Assembly (NCBI RefSeq): GCF_003293845.1
Contig: NZ_QLST01000009.1
Location: forward strand, 62,001-126,000
From: Flavobacterium tibetense
GTDB taxonomy: Bacteria > Bacteroidota > Bacteroidia > Flavobacteriales > Flavobacteriaceae
Direction of reading: 5' to 3'
DNA: 64,000 nucleotides
Numbering within the stretch: position 1 is the stretch's first letter; each line of letters opens with the position of its first letter. The position numbers were made by a program, and so were the translations under genes. This document shows, piece by piece, positions 51,352 to 60,842 of the stretch. The notes beneath the pieces were generated by a model, which was given only the letters and a program-made list of their open reading frames with translations, was not told the origin of the DNA and made no database searches.

Positions 51352-52059
51352 CTATTTTTTGTCTTGCATCGCAAACACTTTTTTCAATAAATCAGAGCTT
51401 CTAGCATTCAAATTGGTTCTGATGTTGCCTTCTTCCACCGCAATCATTTTAAAAACACCTTCCATGGCTTTGTTGGTCGTGTAATCTGTTAAATCAGGAT
51501 TTACTTTGGTTACTAATGGTATGGAGTTGTATTTTGTAATAATGTTATTCCACACTTGATCGGCACCTACTTTTGCAAACGAATTTTTAATCACAGGATT
51601 AAATTTGGTATACAAAGCATTTGAAGTGGTGTTTTGTAAATAGGTGGTTGCCGCCGTATTGTTTCCCATTAAAATATTTTTAGCATCATTGAAAGTCATT
51701 TGTTTTACTGCATCAACAAAAATAGGAGTTGCTTCTTTTACCGCATCTTCAGCCGCTCGGTTTAATACTTTCAAACCTTCATCCGCTAAACTCGATAATC
51801 CAATTTGTCTTAATTTGGTATCTACTATTTTTAATTCTTCAGGCAAAAGAATTTTTACTGCTTCATTTTTAAAAAAACCATCAGTTGTAGTTAATTTGGT
51901 TACTTGCTTCGAAATACCATTGTTTAACGCTTCTTTTAATCCGTTACCAATTTCTGCTTGTGTCAATCCTGTTCCTTGTGGTAATTGATTCATTACTTGT
52001 TGCATTTCGGCACAACTAAAAAAACTAAATACCATTAGGCTTAAAACTACTTTTTTCAT
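51352..52059 (-). CDS. DUF4197 lipoprotein
   Basis: 235 residues. Lipoprotein signal VVLSLMVFSFFSC. DUF4197 body: GNGLKEALNNGISKQVTKLT, GFFKNEAVKILLPEELKIVD, GLSSLADEGLKVLNRAAEDA, ILMGNNTAATTYLQNTTSNA, and a C-terminal TNKAMEGVFKMIAVEEGNIR. The family is common in Bacteroidetes and Proteobacteria with no known function; it is predicted to be periplasmic and all-helical. It has its own -7 box and terminator. Confidence 0.92.
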   Translation of the reverse strand: MKKVVLSLMVFSFFSCAEMQQVMNQLPQGTGLTQAEIGNGLKEALNNGISKQVTKLTTTDGFFKNEAVKILLPEELKIVDTKLRQIGLSSLADEGLKVLNRAAEDAVKEATPIFVDAVKQMTFNDAKNILMGNNTAATTYLQNTTSNALYTKFNPVIKNSFAKVGADQVWNNIITKYNSIPLVTKVNPDLTDYTTNKAMEGVFKMIAVEEGNIRTNLNARSSDLLKKVFAMQDKK

Positions 52060-52085
52060 CTATCTATTTTTTTTCTGATTGATTA

Positions 52086-52093
52086 CAAATATA
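52086..52093 (-). promoter_or_regulatory. Promoter -7 box for DUF4197 gene
   Basis: Minus-strand TATATTTG, 27 bases before the ATG at 52059. Confidence 0.6.
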
Positions 52094-52187
52094 ATGCCTT
52101 TTTTTAGGACGAATTATTTTAAAATTTATAAAAGGAAAAAAATATTAAATTCGTAAATTGCGTGACTTTTAAAAAGAACCTAGTAAA

Positions 52188-55100
52188 ATGGAACAAGTAC
52201 AACCTTACCAACCAAAAAATAAAGTTAGAATTGTAACGGCTGCGTCATTATTCGACGGACACGATGCTGCTATCAACATCATGCGTAGAATTATTCAAGC
52301 TACAGGAGTAGAAGTAATTCACCTGGGTCACGATAGAAGTGTGGAAGAAGTAGTTAATACTGCTATTCAAGAAGATGCAAATGCAATAGCAATGACGTCG
52401 TACCAAGGCGGTCATAACGAATATTTCAAATACATGTACGATTTGCTTAAAGAAAAAGGAGCAGGTCACATCAAAATATTTGGTGGAGGTGGAGGTGTAA
52501 TCTTACCTTCAGAAATTTCAGAATTACACGAATACGGAATCGAAAGAATTTATGCTCCAGATGATGGTCGTGCTATGGGATTACAAGGTATGATTAACGA
52601 TTTAGTACAGCGTTCTGATTATCCAATTGGTGATAAACTAACAGGAGAATTGTCACAAATTGAAGAGAAAAACCCTACAGCCATTGCAAGATTGATTTCA
52701 GCAGCAGAAAATTTCCCAGAAATTGCAAAATCAGTTTTTGAAGAAATTCACCAAAAGAATGAAACGTCTAAAATCCCAGTTTTAGGAATCACAGGAACTG
52801 GTGGTGCTGGAAAATCGTCTTTGGTAGATGAATTGGTTAGAAGATTTTTAATTGATTTTCCTGAAAAAACCATCGGATTAATTTCGGTTGACCCATCCAA
52901 ACGTAAAACTGGCGGCGCGTTATTGGGAGATAGAATTCGTATGAATGCGATTAACAATTCTCGTGTTTACATGCGTTCGTTAGCAACTCGTCAATCGAAT
53001 TTAGCATTATCGAAATATGTAGCAGAAGCGATTCAAGTCTTGAAAGCAGCAAAATACGATTTAATTGTGTTAGAAACTTCAGGAATTGGACAATCCGATA
53101 CAGAAATTATGGATCATTCTGATGTTTCGTTATACGTAATGACGCCAGAATTCGGAGCTGCAACCCAGTTGGAAAAAATCGATATGTTAGATTTCGCCGA
53201 TTTAGTGGCGTTAAATAAATTCGACAAACGTGGTGCTTTAGATGCGATACGCGATGTGAAAAAACAATACCAACGCAATCATAATTTATGGGATGTTGAT
53301 CCAGATAAAATGCCTGTTTTTGGAACTATCGCTTCACAATTCAACGACCCAGGGATGAACACGCTTTACAAATCCATCATGGATAAAATTGTAGAGAAAA
53401 CAGGAGCGGATTTAAAATCGACTTTCGAAATTACGCGTGAAATGAGCGAGAAGATTTTCGTAATTCCACCGCATAGAACACGTTATTTATCTGAAATTGC
53501 AGAAAACAACAGAAAATATGATGAAACAGCGCTTTCTCAAGTAGAAGTAGCTCAAAAATTATACGGAATTTTTAAAACGATTGAAAGTGTTACGGGTAAA
53601 ATTCCAACTTTAACAAAAGCTGGTTTAGATGTTGTCACTCCGAGCGAAGTCGAGGAGCAATTTGTAAAGCTTCTTTCAGCTGAATTCGACCGTGTAAAAA
53701 TGAATTTGGATCCATACAACTGGGAAATCATTTTAACTTGGGACGAAAAAGTAAACAAATACAAAAATCCGGTTTACAGTTTTAAAGTTCGTGACAAAGA
53801 AATCAAAATCGCAACACATACCGAATCGTTATCACATTCTCAAATTCCAAAAGTGGCCTTACCAAAATACCAAGCTTGGGGCGATATTTTAAAATGGAAT
53901 TTACAAGAAAATGTTCCTGGAGAATTCCCATTCGCATCAGGATTATATCCATTCAAACGCGAAGGAGAAGATCCAAGTAGAATGTTTGCAGGAGAAGGCG
54001 GGCCAGAAAGAACAAACAAACGTTTCCATTATGTATCAGCAGGATTACCTGCAAAACGTTTATCAACAGCTTTTGACTCGGTAACGTTATATGGAAATGA
54101 TCCACATGTTCGACCAGATATTTATGGGAAAATCGGAAATGCTGGAGTTTCTATTTGTTGTTTAGACGATGCTAAGAAATTGTATTCAGGTTTCGATTTA
54201 AGTCATCCGTTAACTTCGGTTTCGATGACGATTAATGGTCCAGCGCCAATGTTGTTAGGATTCTTCATGAATGCTGCCATCGACCAAAATTGTGAAAAAT
54301 ATATCGTTGAAAATGGCTTACAAGATGAAGTAGAAGCTAAAATCAACGAAATTTACAAGAAAAAAGGAGTAGAACGTCCAAGATATCAAGGCGCTTTACC
54401 TGAAGGAAATAATGGTTTAGGTTTGATGCTTTTAGGAGTTACCGGTGACCAAGTTTTACCTTTAGATGTTTATAATGATATTAAAGTAAAAACATTAGCA
54501 CAAGTTCGTGGAACGGTTCAAGCAGATATTTTAAAAGAAGATCAAGCGCAAAATACTTGTATTTTCTCAACAGAATTTGCATTGCGTTTAATGGGAGACG
54601 TTCAAGAATATTTCATCAAACAAAATGTTCGTAATTTCTATTCAGTTTCTATTTCAGGTTATCATATTGCTGAAGCGGGAGCGAATCCAATTACACAATT
54701 AGCATTCACATTAGCCAATGGTTTCACTTACGTGGAATACTATTTAAGTAGAGGAATGAACATTAACGATTTCGGTCCGAACTTATCATTCTTTTTCTCA
54801 AACGGAATTGACCCTGAATACGCAGTAATCGGTCGTGTAGCACGAAAAATTTGGGCGAAAGCTTTAAAAAATAAGTACGGAGCAAACGAAAGAGCGCAAA
54901 TGTTGAAATACCACATTCAAACTTCGGGGCGTTCTTTACACGCGCAAGAGATTGATTTCAATGATATCCGTACGACTTTACAAGCGTTATATGCAATTTA
55001 CGATAACTGTAATTCGTTGCATACCAATGCTTACGATGAAGCAATTACAACACCAACAGAAGAATCAGTGCGAAGAGCAATGGCCATTCAGTTGATTATT

Positions 55101-55607
55101 AATAAAGAATTAGGTTTAGCGAAAAACGAAAACCCAATCCAAGGTTCGTTCATCATTGAAGAATTAACCGATTTAGTAGAAGAAGCTGTTTTACAAGAAT
55201 TCGACAGAATCACTGAACGTGGTGGCGTTTTAGGTGCAATGGAAACCATGTACCAACGTTCGAAAATTCAAGAAGAATCTTTGTATTATGAAACCTTGAA
55301 ACATACAGGTGAATTCCCAATTATTGGAGTAAATACCTTCTTGAGTTCAAAAGGTTCACCAACAGTTATTCCAGCTGAGGTAATTCGTGCAACGGAAGAA
55401 GAAAAACAATATCAAATTGATATGTTGAATAACCTTCACAAAACAAGTGCCGACAAGGTAGCCGAACAATTAAATGTAATTCAAGAAGCAGCCATCAACA
55501 ATCAAAACATTTTCGAAAAATTAATGGATGCGACAAAAGTGTGTTCGTTAGGACAAATTACAAGTGCATTGTTTGAGGTTGGTGGACAATACCGAAGAAA
55601 TATGTAA
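52188..55607 (+). CDS. icmF: Fused isobutyryl-CoA mutase (IcmF): B12 domain + G-protein chaperone + mutase
   Basis: 1139 residues, adenosylcobalamin enzyme that interconverts isobutyryl- and n-butyryl-CoA (or related acyl-CoAs). Order: B12-binding domain ~10-150 ([16 protein letters not shown] with the cobalt-ligating His); MeaB-like GTPase ~195-430 ([15 protein letters not shown]-loop, [25 protein letters not shown]); linker; TIM-barrel mutase ~560-1130 ([54 protein letters not shown]). The order matches IcmF rather than separate methylmalonyl-CoA mutase subunits. Residues ~482-490 (VVTPSEVEE) in the linker are encoded by a REP-like repeat. The REP-type hairpin at 55631 terminates it. Confidence 0.95.
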   Translation: MEQVQPYQPKNKVRIVTAASLFDGHDAAINIMRRIIQATGVEVIHLGHDRSVEEVVNTAIQEDANAIAMTSYQGGHNEYFKYMYDLLKEKGAGHIKIFGGGGGVILPSEISELHEYGIERIYAPDDGRAMGLQGMINDLVQRSDYPIGDKLTGELSQIEEKNPTAIARLISAAENFPEIAKSVFEEIHQKNETSKIPVLGITGTGGAGKSSLVDELVRRFLIDFPEKTIGLISVDPSKRKTGGALLGDRIRMNAINNSRVYMRSLATRQSNLALSKYVAEAIQVLKAAKYDLIVLETSGIGQSDTEIMDHSDVSLYVMTPEFGAATQLEKIDMLDFADLVALNKFDKRGALDAIRDVKKQYQRNHNLWDVDPDKMPVFGTIASQFNDPGMNTLYKSIMDKIVEKTGADLKSTFEITREMSEKIFVIPPHRTRYLSEIAENNRKYDETALSQVEVAQKLYGIFKTIESVTGKIPTLTKAGLDVVTPSEVEEQFVKLLSAEFDRVKMNLDPYNWEIILTWDEKVNKYKNPVYSFKVRDKEIKIATHTESLSHSQIPKVALPKYQAWGDILKWNLQENVPGEFPFASGLYPFKREGEDPSRMFAGEGGPERTNKRFHYVSAGLPAKRLSTAFDSVTLYGNDPHVRPDIYGKIGNAGVSICCLDDAKKLYSGFDLSHPLTSVSMTINGPAPMLLGFFMNAAIDQNCEKYIVENGLQDEVEAKINEIYKKKGVERPRYQGALPEGNNGLGLMLLGVTGDQVLPLDVYNDIKVKTLAQVRGTVQADILKEDQAQNTCIFSTEFALRLMGDVQEYFIKQNVRNFYSVSISGYHIAEAGANPITQLAFTLANGFTYVEYYLSRGMNINDFGPNLSFFFSNGIDPEYAVIGRVARKIWAKALKNKYGANERAQMLKYHIQTSGRSLHAQEIDFNDIRTTLQALYAIYDNCNSLHTNAYDEAITTPTEESVRRAMAIQLIINKELGLAKNENPIQGSFIIEELTDLVEEAVLQEFDRITERGGVLGAMETMYQRSKIQEESLYYETLKHTGEFPIIGVNTFLSSKGSPTVIPAEVIRATEEEKQYQIDMLNNLHKTSADKVAEQLNVIQEAAINNQNIFEKLMDATKVCSLGQITSALFEVGGQYRRNM
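53632..53656 (+). repeat. REP-like repeat inside icmF, translated in frame
   Basis: ttgtcactccgagcgaagtc then gagga, matching the intergenic copy at 7703-7727 at 21 of 25 positions. It is read as VTPSEVEE within the GTPase-mutase linker without disturbing the frame. Confidence 0.75.
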
Positions 55608-55630
55608 TATTTCAAAAAATATATTTTGTA

Positions 55631-55661
55631 GAGACAAGGCATTGCCTTGTCTCTTTTTTTT
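55631..55661 (+). terminator. REP-type palindrome acting as icmF terminator
   Basis: gagacaaggc / gccttgtctc around att, then nine T. The gta-gagac lead-in matches the REP elements at 56035 and 56090, so a REP copy seems to serve as the terminator. Confidence 0.75.
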
Positions 55662-55746
55662 TGAATTCATTCAAAAAAAAATAAAATCCATTTCCAATTC
55701 CCAAAATATTTTCATTATTTCGCATAACGATATAATATTCAACGCC

Positions 55747-56347
55747 ATGCAAAATAAATTCAAAAACAAATACCGCATTTCCTCTGCGCGTTTACAAACC
55801 TGGGATTATTCCAATGACGGTGCCTATTTCATTACCATTTGCACCCAAAACCGACACCATTTTTTTGGTAAAATTCAAAATCAAGAAATGCAATTATCCG
55901 AAATAGGAAAATTGGCAGAACAATTTTGGTTAGAAATTCCCAATCATTTTCCCATGGTTGAATTAGGAAATTTTGTGGTCATGCCGAATCATGTCCATGG
56001 GATTTTGATTATTGATAATATTTCCAATTCCACTGTAGAGACGCGATGAATCGCGTCTGATAATGATGATAAAAAAAACAATATCAATGAGACGCGATTA
56101 ATCGCGTCTACAGGGTGGAACCGGTGGATTTTCGGGTGATAAAAATCCGATGTTAGGTAATTCAATTTCAAAAATTGTCCTTTGGTACAAAGGACGATGA
56201 TCATTTGAATGCAGAAAAATTAACCCCAATTTCGCCTGGCAATCCCGATTCCATGATCACATCATTCGCAATTCAAGATCATTTGATAATATTCAAAATT
56301 ATATTGAGCAAAACCCAGTAAAATGGAATGAAGATACATTTTATTAA
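55747..56347 (+). pseudogene. REP-associated tyrosine transposase (RAYT, Y1_Tnp), inactivated
   Basis: The first ~95 codons (NKYRISSARLQTWDYSNDGA, YFITICTQNRHHFFGKI, with MPNHVHGILII carrying the HUH pair) and the last ~75 (ISKIVLWYKGR, then SFECRKINPNFAWQSRFHDH and YIEQNPVKWNEDTFY) are those of a RAYT. They are in different frames on either side of an 80-bp REP doublet, and a TGA at 56198-56200 interrupts the second half. RAYTs excise and insert REP elements as single strands. This copy is dead but shows that such a system was active in the lineage. Confidence 0.88.
56034..56113. mobile_element. REPIN: inverted doublet of REP palindromes
   Basis: Two palindromes, agacgcgat-ga-atcgcgtct (56039-56058) and agacgcgat-ta-atcgcgtct (56090-56109), are bounded by ctgtag at one end and ctacag at the other. 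The 80-bp unit lies inside the RAYT gene and shifts its frame. Confidence 0.85.
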
Positions 56348-56403
56348 TGTACAACCGTAGATGATGAAGTCTATTTTATTCTAAGAATAGAAAAGGAACA
56401 AAA

Positions 56404-56631
56404 TTATTCTGTTCCTTTTTTTGTTAGCATTTTAATGCCGCCAGCAAATAATAAAATTGCTAAACCTAAATAAATGAACCCTTCTTGTTTTTCAGATTTG
56501 TTGGAAGCATCAATTTCTATACCTAAAACTTTTACTTCAGCGGAACTATCACTGACTTTATTAATACCAAAATAACCTAACGTAAGAGAGGCAATTACTA
56601 AAATGATGCCTAATATTTTGTTTGTTTGCAT
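56404..56631 (-). CDS. Small membrane protein, DUF3185-like
   Basis: 75 residues from the ATG at 56631. The longer frame runs into the gene upstream, whereas a TATATTTG box (56653-56660) supports the internal ATG. Two membrane helices (ILGIILVIASLTLGYFGINK and FIYLGLAILLFAGGIKML) flank a ~28-residue loop (VSDSSAEVKVLGIEIDASNK), the DUF3185 layout. Function unknown. Confidence 0.8.
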   Translation of the reverse strand: MQTNKILGIILVIASLTLGYFGINKVSDSSAEVKVLGIEIDASNKSEKQEGFIYLGLAILLFAGGIKMLTKKGTE

Positions 56632-56652
56632 GTTGAGAGTTTTTATGATATT

Positions 56653-56660
56653 CAAATATA
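56653..56660 (-). promoter_or_regulatory. Promoter -7 box for DUF3185-like gene
   Basis: Minus-strand TATATTTG, 22 bases before the ATG at 56631. Confidence 0.6.
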
Positions 56661-56710
56661 ATTGAAACGAAACGAGTTGAGTTATATTGTTTTTAGGAAA
56701 AGTTACATAA

Positions 56711-57082
56711 TTAATATGTTCCATCCACATAAAACCATAATCCGTTTTCCAATTTAAAAGTCGAATGTTCGTAATGTATTTGTGCTTTCATATTTTCATC
56801 TAAATAATAGGCTTTAAAAGTTACGGTAGTTTCATTGGAGGCTAGAATTTCTAATTTTAACCATTTATTTGATTGGCTCCATGCTAAAATATCTTTTTTG
56901 TTGTGAAATTTTCTTTTGGAACTATGCGTCGTGTTTACTAAATAATCTGCCGCACCAGTAGCAAAAGCACTATAACGAGAACGCATTAATTTTTCAGCTT
57001 TTGGAGCGTTCGCTGTTCCTTTTATATAAGGTTCGCAACAATCTTGAAACGAAATTGAATTTCCACAGTAGCAATTGGGCAT
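56711..57082 (-). CDS. YchJ/UPF0225 family metal-binding protein
   Basis: 123 residues. The N-terminal SEC-C-like Cys cluster MPNCYCGNSISFQDCCEPYI probably binds zinc. The UPF0225 core follows (KAEKLMRSRYSAFATGAADY, LVNTTHSSKRK), then an NTF2-like beta region (LEILASNETTVTFKAYYLDE, then HEHS-type YEHSTFKLENGLWFYVDGTY). Function unproven. It starts three bases after the stop of a conserved 46-residue basic protein, so the two share an mRNA. Confidence 0.92.
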   Translation of the reverse strand: MPNCYCGNSISFQDCCEPYIKGTANAPKAEKLMRSRYSAFATGAADYLVNTTHSSKRKFHNKKDILAWSQSNKWLKLEILASNETTVTFKAYYLDENMKAQIHYEHSTFKLENGLWFYVDGTY

Positions 57083-57085
57083 AAA

Positions 57086-57226
57086 TTATGATTTAGATTC
57101 ATTGAATTTTTTGGTGATTTCTTTCAATTTTTCAGCACGAGCATTTTTTTTAGCCTTTTCTTTAGCTTGCTCTTTGTGTAATTTATCGTTGTGAGCCTTG
57201 ATATTTTTAGGATTATTTCTTCCCAT
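57086..57226 (-). CDS. 46-residue lysine-rich protein
   Basis: The frame from the ATG at 57226 encodes MGRNNPKNIKAHNDKLHKEQ followed by a Lys/Ala-rich helix (AKEKAKKNARAEKLKEITKK) and FNESKS. A TATCTTTG box lies 22 bases upstream and the stop is three bases from the YchJ-family ATG, both of which support expression. It is a highly basic, probably nucleic-acid- or ribosome-associated small protein; role unknown. Confidence 0.75.
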   Translation of the reverse strand: MGRNNPKNIKAHNDKLHKEQAKEKAKKNARAEKLKEITKKFNESKS

Positions 57227-57247
57227 TTTTCAATGTATTTAAAGTTT

Positions 57248-57255
57248 CAAAGATA
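57248..57255 (-). promoter_or_regulatory. Promoter -7 box for small basic protein - YchJ operon
   Basis: Minus-strand TATCTTTG, 22 bases before the ATG at 57226. Confidence 0.6.
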
Positions 57256-57328
57256 CTAAATAATTGGATTTTAAATTTTTGGCACAACTATTGAATATTA
57301 TTTTGTATAACCATTAAATTCTTAGATT

Positions 57329-57850
57329 ATGAAAAAAATTACTTTACTACTAGCTTTTATCGGGATGATAACGCTACAGAGTTGTGTTCGTGAAGAGGTG
57401 ATTGTTCAAGATCCTTATGATAACGATACGATAAGTGAAGTTTTCCAATATAATAATGTAAACTTTACTTCAGGAAATGGATATAGTGTATTGTTGAATT
57501 TTCCACATAGTATCTTTAGTTCTGATATGGTTTTGGTTTACCGAAGATCGGGTAACAGTTCATCAGGAGCCATTTGGAAGTTATTACCAGAAACCTATTA
57601 TTTTGATGATGGAACGTTAGACTTTGGTTACCAAAACGATTTTACACGATTTGATGCAGAAGTAGTATTATTTGGTTATGATCTACCTGGATTGTCAAGT
57701 GATTTTAGATTAAATCAAGTAATCCGAGTGGTGGTAATTCCAGCTTACTTTGGTAATAAAACCGCTAATCCGGTAGATACGAAAGATTATGAAGCTGTAA
57801 TTAACTACTACGGTATCGATAATAAAAATGTAACAGAAATTAATTTATAA
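57329..57850 (+). CDS. Putative lipoprotein, unknown function
   Basis: 173 residues. Lipoprotein signal MKKITLLLAFIGMITLQSC. The mature part starts acidic (VREEVIVQDPYDNDTISEVF) and is beta-rich (GYSVLLNFPHSIFSSDMVLV, AIWKLLPETYYFDDGTLDFG, FRLNQVIRVVVIPAYFGNKT), with a closing KDYEAVINYYGID typical of a conserved Flavobacteriia lipoprotein family. No characterised domain. A strong terminator follows directly. Confidence 0.8.
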   Translation: MKKITLLLAFIGMITLQSCVREEVIVQDPYDNDTISEVFQYNNVNFTSGNGYSVLLNFPHSIFSSDMVLVYRRSGNSSSGAIWKLLPETYYFDDGTLDFGYQNDFTRFDAEVVLFGYDLPGLSSDFRLNQVIRVVVIPAYFGNKTANPVDTKDYEAVINYYGIDNKNVTEINL

Positions 57851-57854
57851 GAGA

Positions 57855-57881
57855 AAAGAGCTGGAAATCAGCTCTTTTTTT
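57855..57881. terminator. Terminator between convergent genes
   Basis: aaaagagctg / cagctctttt with loop gaaat and a T-run; overlaps the stop codon region of the DUF1543 gene. Confidence 0.85.
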
Positions 57882-58443
57882 ATGCATCTATTTTATCAAT
57901 CTTCAAATAACCAATGTGTTTTTCGTCTTCGAAAGTGGCATTGGTTTTTGTTATTTTTAAAGCGAATTCCGATTTAAATTTATCCGAAAGAATTTCTTCG
58001 ATATTGTGAATATCATCTACATCAACACCATATTTATCATCAATATGTGATTCGGCGCCTTTGAAACCGCAATGTTTGTAAAAAACGGTTTGTTTGGCTT
58101 TTTTTATAGCTTCGGCTTTTGTTTTAGCAACTGTTACAATTTTATAGTGGTATTCTTCAAATTCTCCTTTTTTGTAACCGCCTAAGTTTAGAAAGAACAC
58201 TTGTTCTTCTTGAGTAGTTTTTTCGTTTTTCGAAATCACTTCAATGGTATAGCCGTCTGCAAAAGTTATTTTTTGCCAAGCATCAATATGAATTCGTCCT
58301 TTAGCCTCTGGCCAAAATGCATTCATGTCAGGAACCAATTCTTTTAAACTGCTACCAATTCCAAAAAAAATATCGTGTTGCTCTGTAAAGCGACCATTTG
58401 GAGTACAGCCCAACATTACCATGTGTAAAAAATGTTTTTCCAT
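57880..58443 (-). CDS. DUF1543 domain-containing protein
   Basis: 187 residues, cytosolic. It has two DUF1543 halves: HMVMLGCTPNGRFTEQHDIF, FGIGSSLKELVPDM and GRIHIDAWQKITFADGYTIE; then VFFLNLGGYKKGEFEEYHYK, KTKAEAIKKAKQTVFYKHCG and AESHIDDKYGVDVDDIHNIE. Function unknown. The TACTTTTG box at 58448-58455 ends four bases from the ATG. Confidence 0.92.
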   Translation of the reverse strand: MEKHFLHMVMLGCTPNGRFTEQHDIFFGIGSSLKELVPDMNAFWPEAKGRIHIDAWQKITFADGYTIEVISKNEKTTQEEQVFFLNLGGYKKGEFEEYHYKIVTVAKTKAEAIKKAKQTVFYKHCGFKGAESHIDDKYGVDVDDIHNIEEILSDKFKSEFALKITKTNATFEDEKHIGYLKIDKIDA

Positions 58444-58447
58444 AAAG

Positions 58448-58455
58448 CAAAAGTA
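58448..58455 (-). promoter_or_regulatory. Promoter -7 box for DUF1543 gene
   Basis: Minus-strand TACTTTTG, four bases before the ATG at 58443; predicts a leaderless mRNA. Confidence 0.55.
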
Positions 58456-58516
58456 GTAAAAAAATAATTTACCCCTAAAAAATAGGGGTTAAAATATAAT
58501 TATATCATTTTATTTG

Positions 58517-58524
58517 TATATTTG
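58517..58524 (+). promoter_or_regulatory. Promoter -7 box for glutamine synthetase III
   Basis: TATATTTG followed by gcac, 40 bases before the ATG at 58565. Confidence 0.65.
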
Positions 58525-58564
58525 CACATCTTTTCAAGGGTATAACTACAAAACACACAACTTT

Positions 58565-60751
58565 ATGTCAACATTTCGATTTCAAGCTTTACAACGCGCT
58601 ACCGATCGTAAACCAGTAGAAGTAGAAGAACTAGATCGTAAATCAGCTATTTTTGGAACCAATGTTTTTGGAGACAAAGCCATGCGTCAATTTTTAACTC
58701 CAGATGCTTACAAAGCGGTTAAAGATGCGGCCAACGGTACCAAAATCGACCGAAAAATGGCGGAATACATCGCGCTAGGAATGAAAGAATGGGCGCTTTC
58801 TAAAGGCGTTACGCATTACACACACTGGTTTCAACCATTAACAGGAACAACTGCTGAAAAACACGATGCTTTCTTCGAAACTTCTTTTGATGGAAGTGAT
58901 CCAGTAGAAAAATTTGGTGGTAGCCAATTGGTACAACAAGAACCAGATGCTTCTTCGTTTCCAAATGGTGGAATTCGTAATACATTCGAAGCTAGAGGTT
59001 ATACCGCTTGGGATCCTACATCGCCAGCGTTTATTTTTGGAACTACTTTATGTATTCCAACGGTTTTTGTTTCGTATACTGGTGAAGCATTGGATAATAA
59101 AACACCATTATTAAGAGCGTTGCATGCTATTGATTCTGCTGCTATCGATGTAGCTAGATACTTCGATAAAAACGTTAAAAAAGTAACACCAACATTAGGT
59201 TGGGAACAAGAATATTTCTTGATTGATAGCGCTTTAGCTACTTCAAGACCTGATATTTTGGCAACTGGAAGAACGTTGTTAGGACATACTTCTGCCAAAG
59301 GACAACAATTAGAAGACCATTATTTTGGTTCTATTCCGACGCGAGTGTTACAATACATGCGCGATTTGGAAAACGAATGTATGTTATTGGGAATTCCAGT
59401 AAAAACACGTCATAATGAAGTGGCGCCGAACCAATTTGAATTGGCACCTATTTTCGAAGAAACGAATTTAGCGGTGGACCACAACTCTTTATTGATGGAT
59501 GTCATGCAGAAAGTAGCAGAACGTCACGATTTCAAAGTATTGTTCCATGAAAAACCGTTTAAAGGAGTAAATGGTTCAGGAAAGCACAACAACTGGTCTT
59601 TGGCAACGGATACAGGTGTAAACTTGTTGAGTCCAGGGAAAACACCAATGAGCAACTTACAATTCTTAACGTTTTTTATCAATACGATTAAAGCGGTTCA
59701 TGATTATGAAGAATTGTTGCGTGCTTCTATTGCATCAGCAAGTAATGACCACCGTTTAGGAGCTAATGAAGCGCCACCTGCGATTATTTCGGTATTTATT
59801 GGTCAACAATTAACCAAAGTTTTAGCGGAATTAGAAGGTGTTTCTAAAGGAAAGTTATCGCCAGAAGAAAAAACCGATTTAAAATTGAACGTAGTTGGAA
59901 AACTTCCAGATGTGATGTTGGACAATACCGACAGAAACCGAACGTCTCCATTTGCTTTCACAGGAAATAAATTTGAATTTAGAGCTGTGGGTTCTTCTGC
60001 AAACTGTGCCGTTTCTATGACCACTTTGAACACGATTGTTGCGAAGCAATTGAAAGATTTTAAAGCGGAAGTAGATACTTTGATTGAAAAGAAAGATTTG
60101 AAGAAAGACGAAGCGATTTTCAACGTGTTAAGAGAATACATCAAACAAACCAAAGCTATTTTATTTGAAGGCGATGGTTACAGTGAAGCTTGGGAAGTAG
60201 AAGCGAAAAAACGCGGATTAAGCAACCACAAAACTACTCCAGAAGCGTTGAAAGCGAAAGTTTCTAAAAAAGCGGTTGCCGTTTTTGGTGAAATGGACGT
60301 AATGAACCACGTGGAAGTGGAATCAAGATACGAAATTGAATTGGAAGAATATGTGAAGAAAATCCAAATCGAAGGTCGTGTGTTGGGTGATATTGCTAGA
60401 AACCATGTAGTACCAACAGCAATTAAATACCAAAACGTGTTAATCGAAAACGTAAAAGGATTGAAAGAAATTTTTGGTAAAGACTTTGAAAAAATCGCTG
60501 GCGAACAAATTAACTTAATCAAAGAAATTTCGGGTCATATTGAAGGCATTAATTCTAAAGTAGAAGCAATGACTCAAGAACGCAGAACAGCAAACGCCTT
60601 AACGAATACCGAAAAAATGGCAGCCGCTTATTGCGATAAAGTAAAACCGTATTTTGACCAAATTCGTTACCACGCTGACAAACTAGAATTGTTAGTAGAC
60701 GACGAAATGTGGACATTGACAAAATATCGTGAATTGTTGTTTACGAAGTAA
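58565..60751 (+). CDS. glnN: Type III glutamine synthetase
   Basis: 728 residues from the ATG at 58565; the frame extends upstream but those codons lie at the promoter. It makes glutamine from glutamate, ammonia and ATP. GSIII marks: MSTFRFQALQRATDRKPVEV, VTHYTHWFQPLTGTTAEKHD, WDPTSPAFIFGTTLCIPTVF, GWEQEYFLID (metal Glu), HNEVAPNQFELAPIFEETN, KGVNGSGKHNNWSLATDTG and NRTSPFAFTGNKFEFRAVGS. The length (about 700-730) separates it from types I and II. Monocistronic, with a perfect terminator. Confidence 0.97.
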   Translation: MSTFRFQALQRATDRKPVEVEELDRKSAIFGTNVFGDKAMRQFLTPDAYKAVKDAANGTKIDRKMAEYIALGMKEWALSKGVTHYTHWFQPLTGTTAEKHDAFFETSFDGSDPVEKFGGSQLVQQEPDASSFPNGGIRNTFEARGYTAWDPTSPAFIFGTTLCIPTVFVSYTGEALDNKTPLLRALHAIDSAAIDVARYFDKNVKKVTPTLGWEQEYFLIDSALATSRPDILATGRTLLGHTSAKGQQLEDHYFGSIPTRVLQYMRDLENECMLLGIPVKTRHNEVAPNQFELAPIFEETNLAVDHNSLLMDVMQKVAERHDFKVLFHEKPFKGVNGSGKHNNWSLATDTGVNLLSPGKTPMSNLQFLTFFINTIKAVHDYEELLRASIASASNDHRLGANEAPPAIISVFIGQQLTKVLAELEGVSKGKLSPEEKTDLKLNVVGKLPDVMLDNTDRNRTSPFAFTGNKFEFRAVGSSANCAVSMTTLNTIVAKQLKDFKAEVDTLIEKKDLKKDEAIFNVLREYIKQTKAILFEGDGYSEAWEVEAKKRGLSNHKTTPEALKAKVSKKAVAVFGEMDVMNHVEVESRYEIELEEYVKKIQIEGRVLGDIARNHVVPTAIKYQNVLIENVKGLKEIFGKDFEKIAGEQINLIKEISGHIEGINSKVEAMTQERRTANALTNTEKMAAAYCDKVKPYFDQIRYHADKLELLVDDEMWTLTKYRELLFTK

Positions 60752-60770
60752 TTTGAAAATATTGATTATA

Positions 60771-60804
60771 AAAACACCCCAAAAAAATACTTTTGGGGTG
60801 TTTT
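60771..60804 (+). terminator. Terminator after glutamine synthetase III
   Basis: Perfect stem aaaacaccccaaaa / ttttggggtgtttt; also faces the convergent lipoprotein-like gene. Confidence 0.9.
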
Positions 60805-60842
60805 GTTTTGTGAAAGGAATAGTTTTGATTTTAAAATTTTTA

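Noticed and set aside
55989..56204. Minus-strand frame with DAINRVS / DAIHRVS repeats
   Set aside because: It is the translation of the REP palindromes inside the dead RAYT gene, not a protein gene.
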